Source: Streptomyces sp. TLI_146 (GTDB taxonomy: Bacteria > Actinomycetota > Actinomycetes > Streptomycetales > Streptomycetaceae). From it: DNA of 64,000 nucleotides. Location: positions 3,348,001 through 3,412,000 of the forward strand of contig NZ_PJMX01000001.1 in NCBI RefSeq assembly GCF_002846415.1, in the 5' to 3' direction. The stretch's first letter is position 1. Each line of letters starts with the position of its first letter. The notes beneath the pieces were generated by a model, which did no database searches, was not told where the DNA came from, and worked only from the letters and a program-made list of their open reading frames with translations. Made by a program: the position numbers and the translations under genes. Of the stretch, positions 18,038 through 26,204 are shown piece by piece.

Positions 18038-18800
18038 GTTCCGGCTCCGGCTCCGCCGGGGTCTCCTCGCGCAGGTCCCGCACCATCAGCGTCGCCCCCG
18101 CCACCGCCCCCGGCATCAGGAACACCGCCACGAACGGCACCAGGAACGCCAGCGTCAGCGGGACGCCGAAGCCGAGGACCAGCAGGCGGCGGGTGCGCAG
18201 CAGGGCGAGGCGCTCCGCCAGCTCCACCCCCCGGCGCTGGAGCGCCACCGCCGTCAGCTCCTCGGTCAGGAAGAAGCCGGAGACGCAGAAGCCGATCGCC
18301 GGGACCACCGTCTGCCCGACCACCGGCAGGAAGCCGAGGGCGAAGAGGAGGATGCCGTACAGGACGACGCGGGTCAGTACGCGTACGGAGTCACGGGCGG
18401 AGATCCACAGCTCGCGCCAGAGCGGCAGACCGGACTCCGGGGCCTCGCCGCCGCTCTCCGCGCGGTCGACGTCCTCGGACAGCTTCTCGTAGAAGGGCTG
18501 GCCGACCAGGAGCGTCACCGCGGTGAAGGTGATCACCGCGAGGAACAGGCCGAACGCGAAGACCAGCGCCGTCAGGAACCCCCGGAACAGGCTCAGCCAC
18601 GGCGAGGACCAGCCGTCGGCGAACGGGGTCGCCCAGCCGACGAAGTCGTCCGCCCCGTAGGCGAGGCCGGTCAGCGCCGCCGCGTACAGGACCAGGGTGA
18701 CCAGGCCGGGCAGCAGTCCCACTCCCAGGGACCGGCCGTGCCCGGTGACCCATCGCTGCCCTTTGACCAGATAACCGAAGCCCGCCCCGAGATCACGCAT
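18012..18800 (-). CDS. EI24 domain (CysZ-like) integral membrane protein
   Basis: The 262-residue protein has about five to six hydrophobic segments (near residues 30-48, 68-98, 140-165, 205-230). It belongs to the EI24/CysZ family, with the start LGAGFGYLVKGQRWV and the internal LLVGQPFYEKLSE. CysZ imports sulfate in enterobacteria, but here no sulfate genes are adjacent, so the substrate is open. The tail is a short Glu/Pro-rich stretch. TAGAGT lies 6 nt before the ATG. The last 26 bp overlap the end of the convergent LysR gene. Confidence 0.82.
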   Translation of the reverse strand: MRDLGAGFGYLVKGQRWVTGHGRSLGVGLLPGLVTLVLYAAALTGLAYGADDFVGWATPFADGWSSPWLSLFRGFLTALVFAFGLFLAVITFTAVTLLVGQPFYEKLSEDVDRAESGGEAPESGLPLWRELWISARDSVRVLTRVVLYGILLFALGFLPVVGQTVVPAIGFCVSGFFLTEELTAVALQRRGVELAERLALLRTRRLLVLGFGVPLTLAFLVPFVAVFLMPGAVAGATLMVRDLREETPAEPEPEPTGGLTAA

Positions 18801-18863
18801 GGCCGAACTCTATCGGCCGGTAACCGCCCCTCTCGTACGGGAGTTCCCCGCTCCGGAACACGG

Positions 18864-18902
18864 CGAAGGGCCGCACCCCATGTGCCGGGGTGCGGCCCTT
18901 CG
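18864..18902 (-). terminator. Terminator after ohr
   Basis: A perfect 16-bp stem (CGAAGGGCCGCACCCC at 18864-18879 with 18887-18902) closes on a 7-nt loop. It lies 15 bp past the stop of the Ohr gene and upstream of the EI24 gene start. No U tract is evident. Confidence 0.8.
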
Positions 18903-18917
18903 TACAGAACGGGGACG

Positions 18918-19343
18918 TCAGGCGACCGCGAGGTCCACCGTGATGTTGCCGCGCGTGGCCTTCGAGTACGGGCACACCTGGTGCGCCTTCTCGAGGAGGT
19001 CGCGCGCGGTGGCCGCGTCCACGTTCGGGATGGCCGCGGAGATCTTGACGATGATGCCGAAGCCGTCGTCGTTCTTGCCGATGCCGACCTCGGCGGTGAC
19101 CGTCGAGCCGGATATGTCGGCGTTCTCCTGGCGCGCGACCACCCCGAGGGCGCCCTGGAAGCAGGCGCTGTAACCGGCCGCGAACAGCTGCTCCGGGTTG
19201 GTGCCCGCGCCGCTGCCGCCCATCGCCTTCGGCGGGTTCACGACCACGTCGAGCGAGCCGTCGTCGGTGGCGACCCGGCCGTCCCGGCCGTTCTCGGCGG
19301 TGGCGACGGCGGTGTACAGAACGTCGGACTGCTGGATGGACAT
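18918..19343 (-). CDS. ohr: Organic hydroperoxide resistance protein (Ohr/OsmC family)
   Basis: The 141-residue thiol peroxidase detoxifies organic hydroperoxides. The reactive pair is visible as Cys61 in GYSACFQGA and Cys124 in VCPYSKATRGN, the Ohr signature (as opposed to OsmC). AGGAGG lies about 8 nt before ATG 19343; a start at 19385 would add 14 atypical residues. No ohrR is immediately adjacent, but a MarR gene lies 1.3 kb away beyond a reductase gene and could be its regulator. Confidence 0.9.
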   Translation of the reverse strand: MSIQQSDVLYTAVATAENGRDGRVATDDGSLDVVVNPPKAMGGSGAGTNPEQLFAAGYSACFQGALGVVARQENADISGSTVTAEVGIGKNDDGFGIIVKISAAIPNVDAATARDLLEKAHQVCPYSKATRGNITVDLAVA

Positions 19344-19403
19344 GCTGGGTGCTCCTCCTGGTCGTTCCCGGCCGCTCGCGCCCACGACAGCCCGGGATGT
19401 GGA

Positions 19404-19443
19404 AAGACCTTATCGGATGGCGGAAGTCATCCGATAAGGTCTT
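19404..19443. terminator. Long hairpin between reductase stop and ohr start
   Basis: AAGACCTTATCGGATG (19404-19419) pairs perfectly with CATCCGATAAGGTCTT (19428-19443) around an 8-nt loop. It lies 25 bp past the stop of the medium-chain reductase gene (minus strand) and 60 bp ahead of ohr. It is probably the reductase terminator, and its A+T-rich arms also make it a candidate binding site for a dimeric regulator of ohr. Confidence 0.7.
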
Positions 19444-19468
19444 CACGGTTCCACGGGCGTGGCAGAGG

Positions 19469-20497
19469 TCACTCGCCCAGCGAGACGACCATCTTTCCGG
19501 TGTTCTCGCCCCGGAGCATGCCGAGGAACGCCTCCACGCCGTTGTCGATGCCCTCGACGACCGTCTCGCCGTACTTCAGCTCGCCGGAGGCGATCCAGCC
19601 GGCCACCTCCTGGACGAACTGCGGCTGGAGCGCCGCGTGGTCGCCGACGAGGATGCCCTGGAGCCGCAGCCGCTTGCCGATGATCATGGCCATGTTGCGC
19701 GGGCCCGGGGTCGGCTCGGTGTCGTTGTAGCCGGCGATCATGCCGCAGATGGTGGCGCGGCCGTGCACGTTCAGCGAGGAGATCGCCGCTTCCAGGTGCT
19801 CGCCGCCGACGTTGTCGAAGTAGACGTCGATGCCGTCCGGGGCGGCCGCGCGCAGCTGGTCGCGGACCGGGCCGTTCTTGTAGTTGAAGGCGGCGTCGAA
19901 GCCGAGCTCCTCCACCAGCCACTTCACCTTCTCGTCGGAACCGGCCGAGCCGATCACCCGCGAGGCGCCCTTGAGGCGGGCCATCTGGCCGACCTGGCTG
20001 CCGACCGCACCGGCCGCGCCGGAGACGAAGACCGCGTCGCCCTCCTTGAAGGAGGCCACGTCGAACAGGCCCGCGTACGCGGTCAGGCCCGTCATGCCGA
20101 GCACACCGAGGTACGTGGAGAGCGGGGCCAGCGAGGCGTCGACCTTGGTGGCGTGCTTGGCGTCCAGATCGGCGTACTCGCGCCAGCCGAGCCCGTGCAG
20201 CACATGGTCGCCGACGGCGAAGCGCTCGTCGTTCGAGGCCACGACCTCGCCCACCGCGCCGCCGTCCATCGGCTTGTCGAGCTGGAACGGCGGGATGTAC
20301 GACTTCACGTCGTTCATACGACCGCGCATGTACGGGTCGACGGACATGAAGAGGTTGCGGACCAAGATCCGGCCCTCGGCGGGCGCGGCGACCGGGACCT
20401 CGCGCAGCGCGAAGTCGGCCGGGACGGGCCAGCCGTGCGGGCGGGCGACGAGGTGCCATTCACGGCTGGTGGCGGGGAGTGCGGACGGTGCGGACAT
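19469..20497 (-). CDS. NADP-dependent medium-chain oxidoreductase (CurA / leukotriene B4 dehydrogenase-like)
   Basis: The 342-residue protein belongs to the zinc-free medium-chain reductases that saturate C=C bonds of enones. The N-terminal lobe holds FMSVDPYMRGRM. The cofactor motif AAGAVGSQVGQMA lies at about residues 160-172, and DVYFDNVGGEHL follows at about 225. The family includes prostaglandin and curcumin reductases; the natural substrate here is unknown. The start is ATG 20497. It is divergent from a MarR gene, a common layout for an aldehyde/enone stress pair. Confidence 0.88.
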   Translation of the reverse strand: MSAPSALPATSREWHLVARPHGWPVPADFALREVPVAAPAEGRILVRNLFMSVDPYMRGRMNDVKSYIPPFQLDKPMDGGAVGEVVASNDERFAVGDHVLHGLGWREYADLDAKHATKVDASLAPLSTYLGVLGMTGLTAYAGLFDVASFKEGDAVFVSGAAGAVGSQVGQMARLKGASRVIGSAGSDEKVKWLVEELGFDAAFNYKNGPVRDQLRAAAPDGIDVYFDNVGGEHLEAAISSLNVHGRATICGMIAGYNDTEPTPGPRNMAMIIGKRLRLQGILVGDHAALQPQFVQEVAGWIASGELKYGETVVEGIDNGVEAFLGMLRGENTGKMVVSLGE

Positions 20498-20543
20498 GAG
20501 GGTGCGTCCTCCTGCGTTGCGGGCGCCGGATCCGGCGGATTAC

Positions 20544-20604
20544 TTCAGGTACTGAAACAACCATGCTCCTGGATATTTGAGATTGTCAAGTAACTCGGTA
20601 CGCT
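20544..20604. promoter_or_regulatory. Divergent MarR/reductase control region
   Basis: On the plus strand TTGAGA (20577-20582) and TACGCT (20599-20604) are spaced by 16 bp, and the marR ATG follows 7 nt later. An inverted repeat TTCAG-GTA-CTGAA at 20544-20556 is a likely operator for the MarR dimer. A minus-strand TTGACA is present at 20584-20589. Confidence 0.6.
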
Positions 20605-20611
20605 GGTACCC

Positions 20612-21034
20612 ATGGCCATGCGTATGGATCCCCTCACCGTCGAAGTCGTCGAACTCATCGGCTCGGTGGTGGCGCGCTACCACGAGGAGTACGAGCGGGC
20701 CGCCGCCGAGCACGCGCTCACCGGCGCGCAGGCGCGCGTCCTCGGGCTGCTCTCGCTGGAGCCGGTGCCGATGCGGCAGATCGCGCGGAAGCTGAAGTGC
20801 GAGCCGTCGAACGTCACGGGGATCATCGACCGGCTGGAGGCGCGCGGTCTGGTCGAGCGGCGCCCCGACCCGGCCGACCGCCGGGTCAAGCTGGCCGCCC
20901 CGACGGAGGAGGGCCTGGCGACGGCGGCGCGCCTGCGCGACTCCCTGGACTTCGCCCGCGAACCGCTGGCGCAGCTGTCGACCGACGAGCGGACGGTGCT
21001 GCGGGATCTGTTGCGGCGGATGCTGGGGCAGTGA
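20612..21034 (+). CDS. MarR family transcriptional regulator
   Basis: The 140-residue protein has the MarR winged helix: RQIARKLKCEPSNVTGIID near residues 54-72, then the wing ERRPDPADRRVKLAAPTEEG. A central Cys (LKCEPS) lies at the start of the recognition helix, a position where oxidation could matter, though this is not the N-terminal Cys of OhrR. The message is probably leaderless (TACGCT 7 nt upstream). It likely represses the divergent reductase gene. Confidence 0.88.
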   Translation: MAMRMDPLTVEVVELIGSVVARYHEEYERAAAEHALTGAQARVLGLLSLEPVPMRQIARKLKCEPSNVTGIIDRLEARGLVERRPDPADRRVKLAAPTEEGLATAARLRDSLDFAREPLAQLSTDERTVLRDLLRRMLGQ

Positions 21035-21042
21035 GCCCGGTC

Positions 21043-21185
21043 TTCGTCTGCCGGCCGGTGGGTGGCTGGTCGCGCAGTTCCCCGCGCCCCTGGAAGCGCC
21101 CCTTCGGGGCGCCCAGGGGATTGCCGCGCAGCGGCATTTTCAGGGGCGCGGGGAACTGCGCGGCCAGCCACCCACGGCCCGCAGC
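21043..21185. repeat. Modular palindrome repeat, locus c
   Basis: The forward core lies at 21072-21091 and its complement at 21142-21161. Between them lie two short stems (GCGCCCC-TTC-GGGGCGC and GCCGCGCAGCGGC). The outer arms read CTGCCGGCCGGTGGGTGG and CCACCCACGGCCCGCAG. It fills the gap between convergent genes. Confidence 0.85.
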
Positions 21186-21189
21186 GAAA

Positions 21190-21906
21190 CTACAGGCACC
21201 ACCAGAGAAAGCGGTTGCACGTCTGGGTCGGGGTCGGCGAGGGGGGCGGCGCCGGTGGCGGCGGGGCGTCCGAGGTCGACGGCTGGGGCGAGGTCGACGG
21301 CAAGGGGGAGCCGTCCGGGCCCGTCGGCGTGGGCGCCGGGGCGCTGGGCGCGCCGGTCGGGCCGGTGGCGGGGTGCGAGCCGCCCGGGGAGGGGGGACCG
21401 GTGCCGCTGCCGGTGCCGCCGCCCGGCCCGGGGTGCGTACCGCCCGGACGCGGATGCTGCTTGCCGTGCCCGTTCCCGGCCGGCACCGCGCTCGGCCGCT
21501 TGGGTCCGCCCACATCACTCGCGTCGGGAGCGGGCGCGGACGACTCCTGCGAGATCTGCTCCTCCTCGTGTACGGAGGTGGCGGCGCCCCGGTCGTCCGG
21601 CGGCGGCTCCATGGCGAGCCGCGCGAGCCCCAGCGCACCGGCCGCGAGGACCACACCCGCCGAGCCGAACAGCACGAGGCGGCCACGCTGCTTGCGGGCG
21701 CGGCGGCGCGGGCGGGCCGCCCGGGGCGGTTCGCGGCGCGCGCGGCGGTGACCGACGACGGGGGCCGGGGCCGCACCGGATGCGGCGGCCTCGTACACCC
21801 CGAGGTCGATGGTTTCGGGCTGCCGCAGTTCCTCCGCGGGGGTGCCGCATCCGGCGCAGGCCAGTGCGCCGTTGAGGTGCCGTCGGCAGGCGTGGCAGTA
21901 ATCCAT
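21190..21906 (-). CDS. Zinc-ribbon, single-TM protein with Pro-rich extracellular tail
   Basis: The 238-residue protein has three parts. Residues 4 to about 22 hold two Cys pairs (CHAC and CAGC), a zinc ribbon. A basic stretch near 55-75 is followed by one hydrophobic span near 80-98. The remaining half is low-complexity Pro/Ser/Thr/Gly and ends in CNRFLWWCL. The topology is probably ribbon inside, tail outside. I do not recognise a family function. TAGCCT lies 9 nt before ATG 21906. The C-terminal Cys-aromatic-Cys tip stands out against the disordered tail. Confidence 0.65.
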   Translation of the reverse strand: MDYCHACRRHLNGALACAGCGTPAEELRQPETIDLGVYEAAASGAAPAPVVGHRRARREPPRAARPRRRARKQRGRLVLFGSAGVVLAAGALGLARLAMEPPPDDRGAATSVHEEEQISQESSAPAPDASDVGGPKRPSAVPAGNGHGKQHPRPGGTHPGPGGGTGSGTGPPSPGGSHPATGPTGAPSAPAPTPTGPDGSPLPSTSPQPSTSDAPPPPAPPPSPTPTQTCNRFLWWCL

Positions 21907-22051
21907 GGCCAACGGAGGCTATGCGGGGAGCGGTCAACAATTGGGGCCGGGAATGTGTGGATCTTGTGTGGAACCCCTTCTTCCACGGCGCGTCGGGGGC
22001 ACGAAGTCGGGCGTTCGGTGCGTTGTCGGTGGGGCCGGGCAGGATGGGGTC

Positions 22052-22618
22052 ATGACGGACGCGCAGCCCCACCACTTCGGCCCGCTCGACTTCCAACTCG
22101 TCCTGCTGCGGCGGATGGCGGACCACCAGCCGGAGCTGGTCGACGACGCCCGCCGCGAGCTGGGGGTGTCGACAGCCGCCATGCGGGAGGCCAACCGGCG
22201 CTGGCAGGCGATGAGCCGTTCGCCGCGCTCCCGGGGCGCCGCCGCGCGGTACCGGTCGGTGCTGGGCGAGCCCGAGACGGTGGCCCCGCGCAAGGTCGGC
22301 GACCTGGAGTGCGAGGCCCGGCTGTGGCCGGTGCCGCTGTGGCCGACGCTGCGGTTCGAGGTGCTGGCCGGACCGGACGGCACGGTGTGGAACGAGTGGC
22401 TGGTCCGCGCGCCCGGCGAGCCCGGCCCCGCCCTGCGGACGGCGGCGGACCTGCGCCCGTGGTCCTGCACGGTGGACGAGGCCGCCCGCGCCTTCCCCCC
22501 GGCCCGCCCGATGGAGGGCAGCGCCCCCACCCGCTGGCAACTGGAGCTGACGGTCCCCGGCGGGGGGACGTGTGTGGCGGAGTTCTCGTGGGGGTTGTTG
22601 CAGCGGGTGTTGGGGTGA
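22052..22618 (+). CDS. Hypothetical protein conserved in actinobacteria
   Basis: The 188-residue soluble protein has a helical N-terminus (LDFQLVLLRRMADHQPELVDD) and a beta-rich remainder with WPVPLWPTLRFEVLAGPDGT and WNEWLVRAPG. I see no catalytic motif, signal peptide or membrane span. ATG 22052 follows a weak AGGATGGGG. It is divergent from the zinc-ribbon gene and is followed by a long repeat field. Codon use is normal for the genome, so it is likely real. Confidence 0.6.
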   Translation: MTDAQPHHFGPLDFQLVLLRRMADHQPELVDDARRELGVSTAAMREANRRWQAMSRSPRSRGAAARYRSVLGEPETVAPRKVGDLECEARLWPVPLWPTLRFEVLAGPDGTVWNEWLVRAPGEPGPALRTAADLRPWSCTVDEAARAFPPARPMEGSAPTRWQLELTVPGGGTCVAEFSWGLLQRVLG

Positions 22619-22629
22619 GGGGTGCGTGC

Positions 22630-23100
22630 TTCGTCTGCGGGTTGTGGGGTGGCTGGGCGCGCAGTTCCCCGCGCCCCTAGGGGGTTGCCGAGCGGCGGGA
22701 CCGTGGCGCCGAACTTTGCCTCGCTGAGCGACTTCGCCTGCGGGTTGTGTGTGGCTGAGCGCGCAGTTCCCCGCGTCCCTAGGAGGTTGCCGAGCGGCAG
22801 GACCGTTGCGCCGAGCTCTGCCTCGCTGAGCGACTTCGCCTGCGGGCCGTCGGTGGCTGAGCGCGCAGTTCCCCGCGCCCCTAGGGGGTGCCCGTCGGCG
22901 GGGGCGCCACTTCGGCGGAACCGGTGCGCTGGGCCTTGCCGCGCTGAGCAGCCACGTCCCCCTAAGGGGCGCGGGGAACTGCGCGACCAGCCCCCCCACC
23001 GGCCCACACACGAACACCGGGCCCAAGAAAGGGGCGCGGAGAACTGCGCGGCCAGCCACCCACCGGCCCGCACACGAACACCGGGCCAAAGCAGGGGCAA
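22630..23100. repeat. Modular palindrome repeat, locus d, with a 102-bp tandem triplet
   Basis: Forward cores begin at 22659, 22761 and 22863, exactly 102 bp apart, and define three tandem units that also share TTGCCGAGCGGC and CTCGCTGAGCGACTTCGCC. Two complementary cores follow at 22965-22984 and 23030-23049. The 683-bp gap between 22618 and 23302 holds no gene I can support; the rest, up to 23280, is C-rich and featureless. Confidence 0.85.
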
Positions 23101-23301
23101 GCCACAGACGGCCCGCCGCTGAAAGCCCCCCCCCCAACCCCCCGCAGGCGCACCGACCCACCCCCCACAGTCCCCCAATCGGCCCTCCCCCGGAGGGAAC
23201 TCGCACTCTGTCAGCCGACGCCCGACCGGCTCATCCCAGCGCGCGCGGCGCCCCCCGCCGCCGGACGATTCGATCAAGAGCCGCCACTCGGGAGGATCGC
23301 C

Positions 23302-24339
23302 GTGACCGTCAGTCTGGAGCAGTTGCGCCGTTGCCATGTAGCCGTCGACCTCGGGGCCGCGAGGACGCGCGTATTCGTCAAGGGCCTGGGACTCGTCGTG
23401 GACGAGCCAAGCGTCGCGGCCGTCAACACCCGTACCGGCGCACTGATCGCCGTCGGCGCGTTCGCCGAGAAGATGACGGGCCGTACGCCCGACTACATCC
23501 GCGTCGCCCGGCCCGTCACCGGCGGCACCGTCGTCGACATCGAGATGGCCCAGCGCATGCTGCGGCATCTGGTCGGCGAGAAGCTGCGGCGCCAGCTGCG
23601 CCGCAAGCCGGGGCTGCGGGCCGCCGCCTGCACCCCGCACGAGGCCGACCCGCTCGCCCAGCGCGCCGCCGTCGAGACCCTGGTGGGACTCGGCGCCCGC
23701 CGGGTCGAGCTGGTCGACACCCTGATCGCGGCGGCCGTCGGCTGCGGGCTCCCGGTCGAGCAGCCGACCGCCACCATGATCATGGTGTGCGGCGCGGCCA
23801 CCACTCAGATCGCGGTGCTCTCGCTCGGCGCGATCGTCACCGCCGAGCGGATCCCGGTCGGCGGCGACGCGATCGACCACGCCGTCATCCAGCACCTGCG
23901 CCACCAGCACGAGCTGATGCTGCCGAGCCAGTCCGTGCGCCCCCTCCAGCTCGCCCTCAGCGGCAACGGGCTGACCCCGCACGGCCCCGCCTCCACCGAG
24001 ATCCACGGCCGGGACGTCGCCACCGGCCTCGCCCGCTCGGTCCAGGTCGACACCGCGGCTGTCCGCGACGCGATCCACACCCCGCTGACCGCCGTCCTCG
24101 ACGGCATCGGCAAGGTCCTGCGCGACTGCCCCCCGGACCTGGTCGCGGACCTCGCGGACCGGGGGATCATGATGGTCGGCGGAAGCGCCCTGCTGCCGGG
24201 CCTGGACCAGATGCTGCGCAAGGCGACCGGCATGCCCGTGGCCATCGCCGAACGCCCGGACGTCTGCGCCATCCTGGGCCTCGGCGCGATGCTGGACGGC
24301 AAGATCGAGCCGATGGTCCTCGACCCGCTGGCCGAGTGA
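23302..24339 (+). CDS. mbl: MreB/Mbl-like actin-family protein
   Basis: The 345-residue protein has the actin-like ATPase fold of MreB: a phosphate-1 loop DLGAART (residues 16-22), the GLPVEQP helix start, and an adenosine motif MMVGGSALLPGL near 293. The phosphate-2 loop, normally DIGGGT, reads VCGAATT (162-168), so ATP binding may be weak. In Streptomyces, MreB and Mbl act in spore-wall synthesis. The absence of mreC, mreD and pbp2 next door argues for Mbl rather than MreB. The kinase-like gene follows after 35 bp. Confidence 0.8.
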   Translation: MTVSLEQLRRCHVAVDLGAARTRVFVKGLGLVVDEPSVAAVNTRTGALIAVGAFAEKMTGRTPDYIRVARPVTGGTVVDIEMAQRMLRHLVGEKLRRQLRRKPGLRAAACTPHEADPLAQRAAVETLVGLGARRVELVDTLIAAAVGCGLPVEQPTATMIMVCGAATTQIAVLSLGAIVTAERIPVGGDAIDHAVIQHLRHQHELMLPSQSVRPLQLALSGNGLTPHGPASTEIHGRDVATGLARSVQVDTAAVRDAIHTPLTAVLDGIGKVLRDCPPDLVADLADRGIMMVGGSALLPGLDQMLRKATGMPVAIAERPDVCAILGLGAMLDGKIEPMVLDPLAE

Positions 24340-24374
24340 GGCAAGGGGCGCAAGAGCACAGGGAGAGGGGTGCG

Positions 24375-25925
24375 GTGCGCGCGGACGACCGGTCCGGGGA
24401 CGGGGCACCCCTGCCCGTCCTGCTCGAAGCCGTCCTCGGCGTCGGCTCCGAGCTCGAACTGCGCACCACCCTCCAGCACATCGTGGACACCGCGGCCGAG
24501 CTGACCGGCGCCCGGTACGGGGCGCTCGGCGTCGTCGACCCCGAGCGCGGCCGGCTCACCGAGCTGTTCACGGCCGGGCTCACCGACGCCGAGCGGGAGC
24601 GGATCGGGGCGCTCCCGGACGGGCGCACCGGGGTGCTCGGCGCGCTCGTCCAGGACCCGCGCCCGCTGCGGCTCGACGACCTCACCGCCGACCCGCGCTC
24701 CTCGGGCGTGCCACCCGGCCACCCGCCGATGCGCTCGTTCCTGGGCGTCCCCATCCGCGTACACACCGAGGTGTTCGGCAACCTCTACCTCACCGAGAAG
24801 GACGGCGGCCCGTTCACCGACGGGGACCTCGCGCTGCTGCGGGTGCTCGCCTCGCAGGCGGGGATCGCCATCGGCAACGCCCGCCTCTACGAGACGGCCC
24901 GGCGCCGCGAGCGGTGGATCGAGGGCGCCGCCGCCGTCACCACCTCGCTCCTGACCGGTGACACGGCGGCGGACGCGCTGATGACGGTCGCCGAGCGGGC
25001 CCGGCTGCTCGCCGACGCGGCGGCCGGGGTGGTGCTCCAGCCCACCCGGGAGGGCGGCATGGAGATCGTCGCCGCGTCCGCGCCGGACGACCCGGGCGAC
25101 ATCGTGGGGACGACCATCGCGCCCGGCTCCCCCGTCCTGGTCCAACTGCTCGGCGGCGAGCCGGTGTTCATCGAGGACTCGGCGACCGACCCCCGGATGA
25201 CCACGCATGTACGGAGCCGGTTCGGGCCGAGCATGATGCTGCCGCTGCAGAGCGGCGGCAAGCTCATCGGTACGCTCGCGCTCCCCCGGCGGCGCGGGGC
25301 CGAACCGTACACGGCGGTGGACCGGCTGCTGGCCGCGCAGTTCGCCTCGCAGGCCGCGCTCGCGCTGGTCCTCGCGGACGCGCAGCACAACCGGGAGCGG
25401 CTCGCGGTGTACGAGGACCGCGACCGGATCGCCCGCGATCTGCACGACCTGGTCGTCCAGCGGCTGTTCGCGACCGAGATGATGCTGGAGTCGACGCGCC
25501 GCCGCGCCGCGAAGGGGTCCGGCGACGACACGGACGAGCTGCTCACCCGGGCGGTGGACGAGCTCGACTCCACGATCCAGGAGGTCCGCACCGCCATCTT
25601 CGCCCTCCAGCAGCCGCCCGCCGACGCGCCGACGACGGTACGGGGGCGGGTGCTGCGCGAGACGGACGGCGCGGGGGCGCTGCTGGGGTTCCGGCCGTCG
25701 GTGCGGTTTTCCGGGGCGGTGGACGCGGTTCTGGACGACGCGGTGGCCGGGCGGCTGCTGTCGGCCCTGCGCGGCGCGCTGGCCGCGGCGCATCGGCGTG
25801 CGGGGGTGTCGTCCGTCGCGGTCGTGGTCGACGTGACCGTTGTCCTGGCGGACGGGCGGCCCGGTGTACGGCTCACCGTCACGGACGATGGGGAGGGGAC
25901 GGTGGTTTGGGAGGCGCCGCGGTAG
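24375..25925 (+). CDS. GAF-domain sensor histidine kinase-like protein with degenerate ATPase end
   Basis: The 516-residue protein has two GAF domains (about 20-165 and 180-320), then a DevS/NarX-type dimerisation helix with the phospho-acceptor His357 in ARDLHDLVVQRLF. The ATPase part is reduced: the N-box lacks its Glu and Asn (ALRGALAAAHRRAG), a G1-like DDGEG is present, and the protein stops 11 residues later with no G2 box. It may no longer bind ATP. GTG 24375 has GGGAGAGG upstream and is 35 bp after mbl, so the two are likely co-transcribed. No response regulator is adjacent. Confidence 0.78.
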   Translation: MRADDRSGDGAPLPVLLEAVLGVGSELELRTTLQHIVDTAAELTGARYGALGVVDPERGRLTELFTAGLTDAERERIGALPDGRTGVLGALVQDPRPLRLDDLTADPRSSGVPPGHPPMRSFLGVPIRVHTEVFGNLYLTEKDGGPFTDGDLALLRVLASQAGIAIGNARLYETARRRERWIEGAAAVTTSLLTGDTAADALMTVAERARLLADAAAGVVLQPTREGGMEIVAASAPDDPGDIVGTTIAPGSPVLVQLLGGEPVFIEDSATDPRMTTHVRSRFGPSMMLPLQSGGKLIGTLALPRRRGAEPYTAVDRLLAAQFASQAALALVLADAQHNRERLAVYEDRDRIARDLHDLVVQRLFATEMMLESTRRRAAKGSGDDTDELLTRAVDELDSTIQEVRTAIFALQQPPADAPTTVRGRVLRETDGAGALLGFRPSVRFSGAVDAVLDDAVAGRLLSALRGALAAAHRRAGVSSVAVVVDVTVVLADGRPGVRLTVTDDGEGTVVWEAPR

Positions 25926-25944
25926 GGGGCGGTTTGATGTGCGT

Positions 25945-26160
25945 CGGCGGCTGCGGGCCGGTGGGTGGCTGGTCGCGCAGTTCCCCGCGCCCCTAAAAGC
26001 GCCCCTCCGGGCCGCCCAGGGGATTGCCGCGCAGCGGCATTCTTAGGGGCGCGGGGAACTGCGCGAGCAACCGGCCACGGTCCGCAGACGAACGAGGGTT
26101 CTCAGGGGCGCGGGGAACTGCGCGACCAGTTGGGGACGGCCCGCAGACAAACACCGGGCC
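25945..26160. repeat. Modular palindrome repeat, locus e
   Basis: The forward core lies at 25975-25994, with complementary cores at 26045-26064 and 26104-26123. The inner stem GATTGCCGCGCAGCGGC is shared with loci c, f, i and j. It lies between two same-strand genes and just after the kinase-like gene. No coding potential. Confidence 0.85.
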
Positions 26161-26204
26161 AAATTCGGATGCGTACCCGGCCGACGTGGCCGGAAAGTAT
26201 CCCC

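Noticed and set aside
22630..23100. Possible CRISPR array because of regular repeats
   Set aside because: Units are 102 bp without unique spacers, and no cas genes are near. It is a tandem expansion of a dispersed palindrome.
23331..24374. Frame continuous with the kinase-like gene running back through mbl
   Set aside because: It is the +2 shadow of mbl. The real start is GTG 24375 with a ribosome site.
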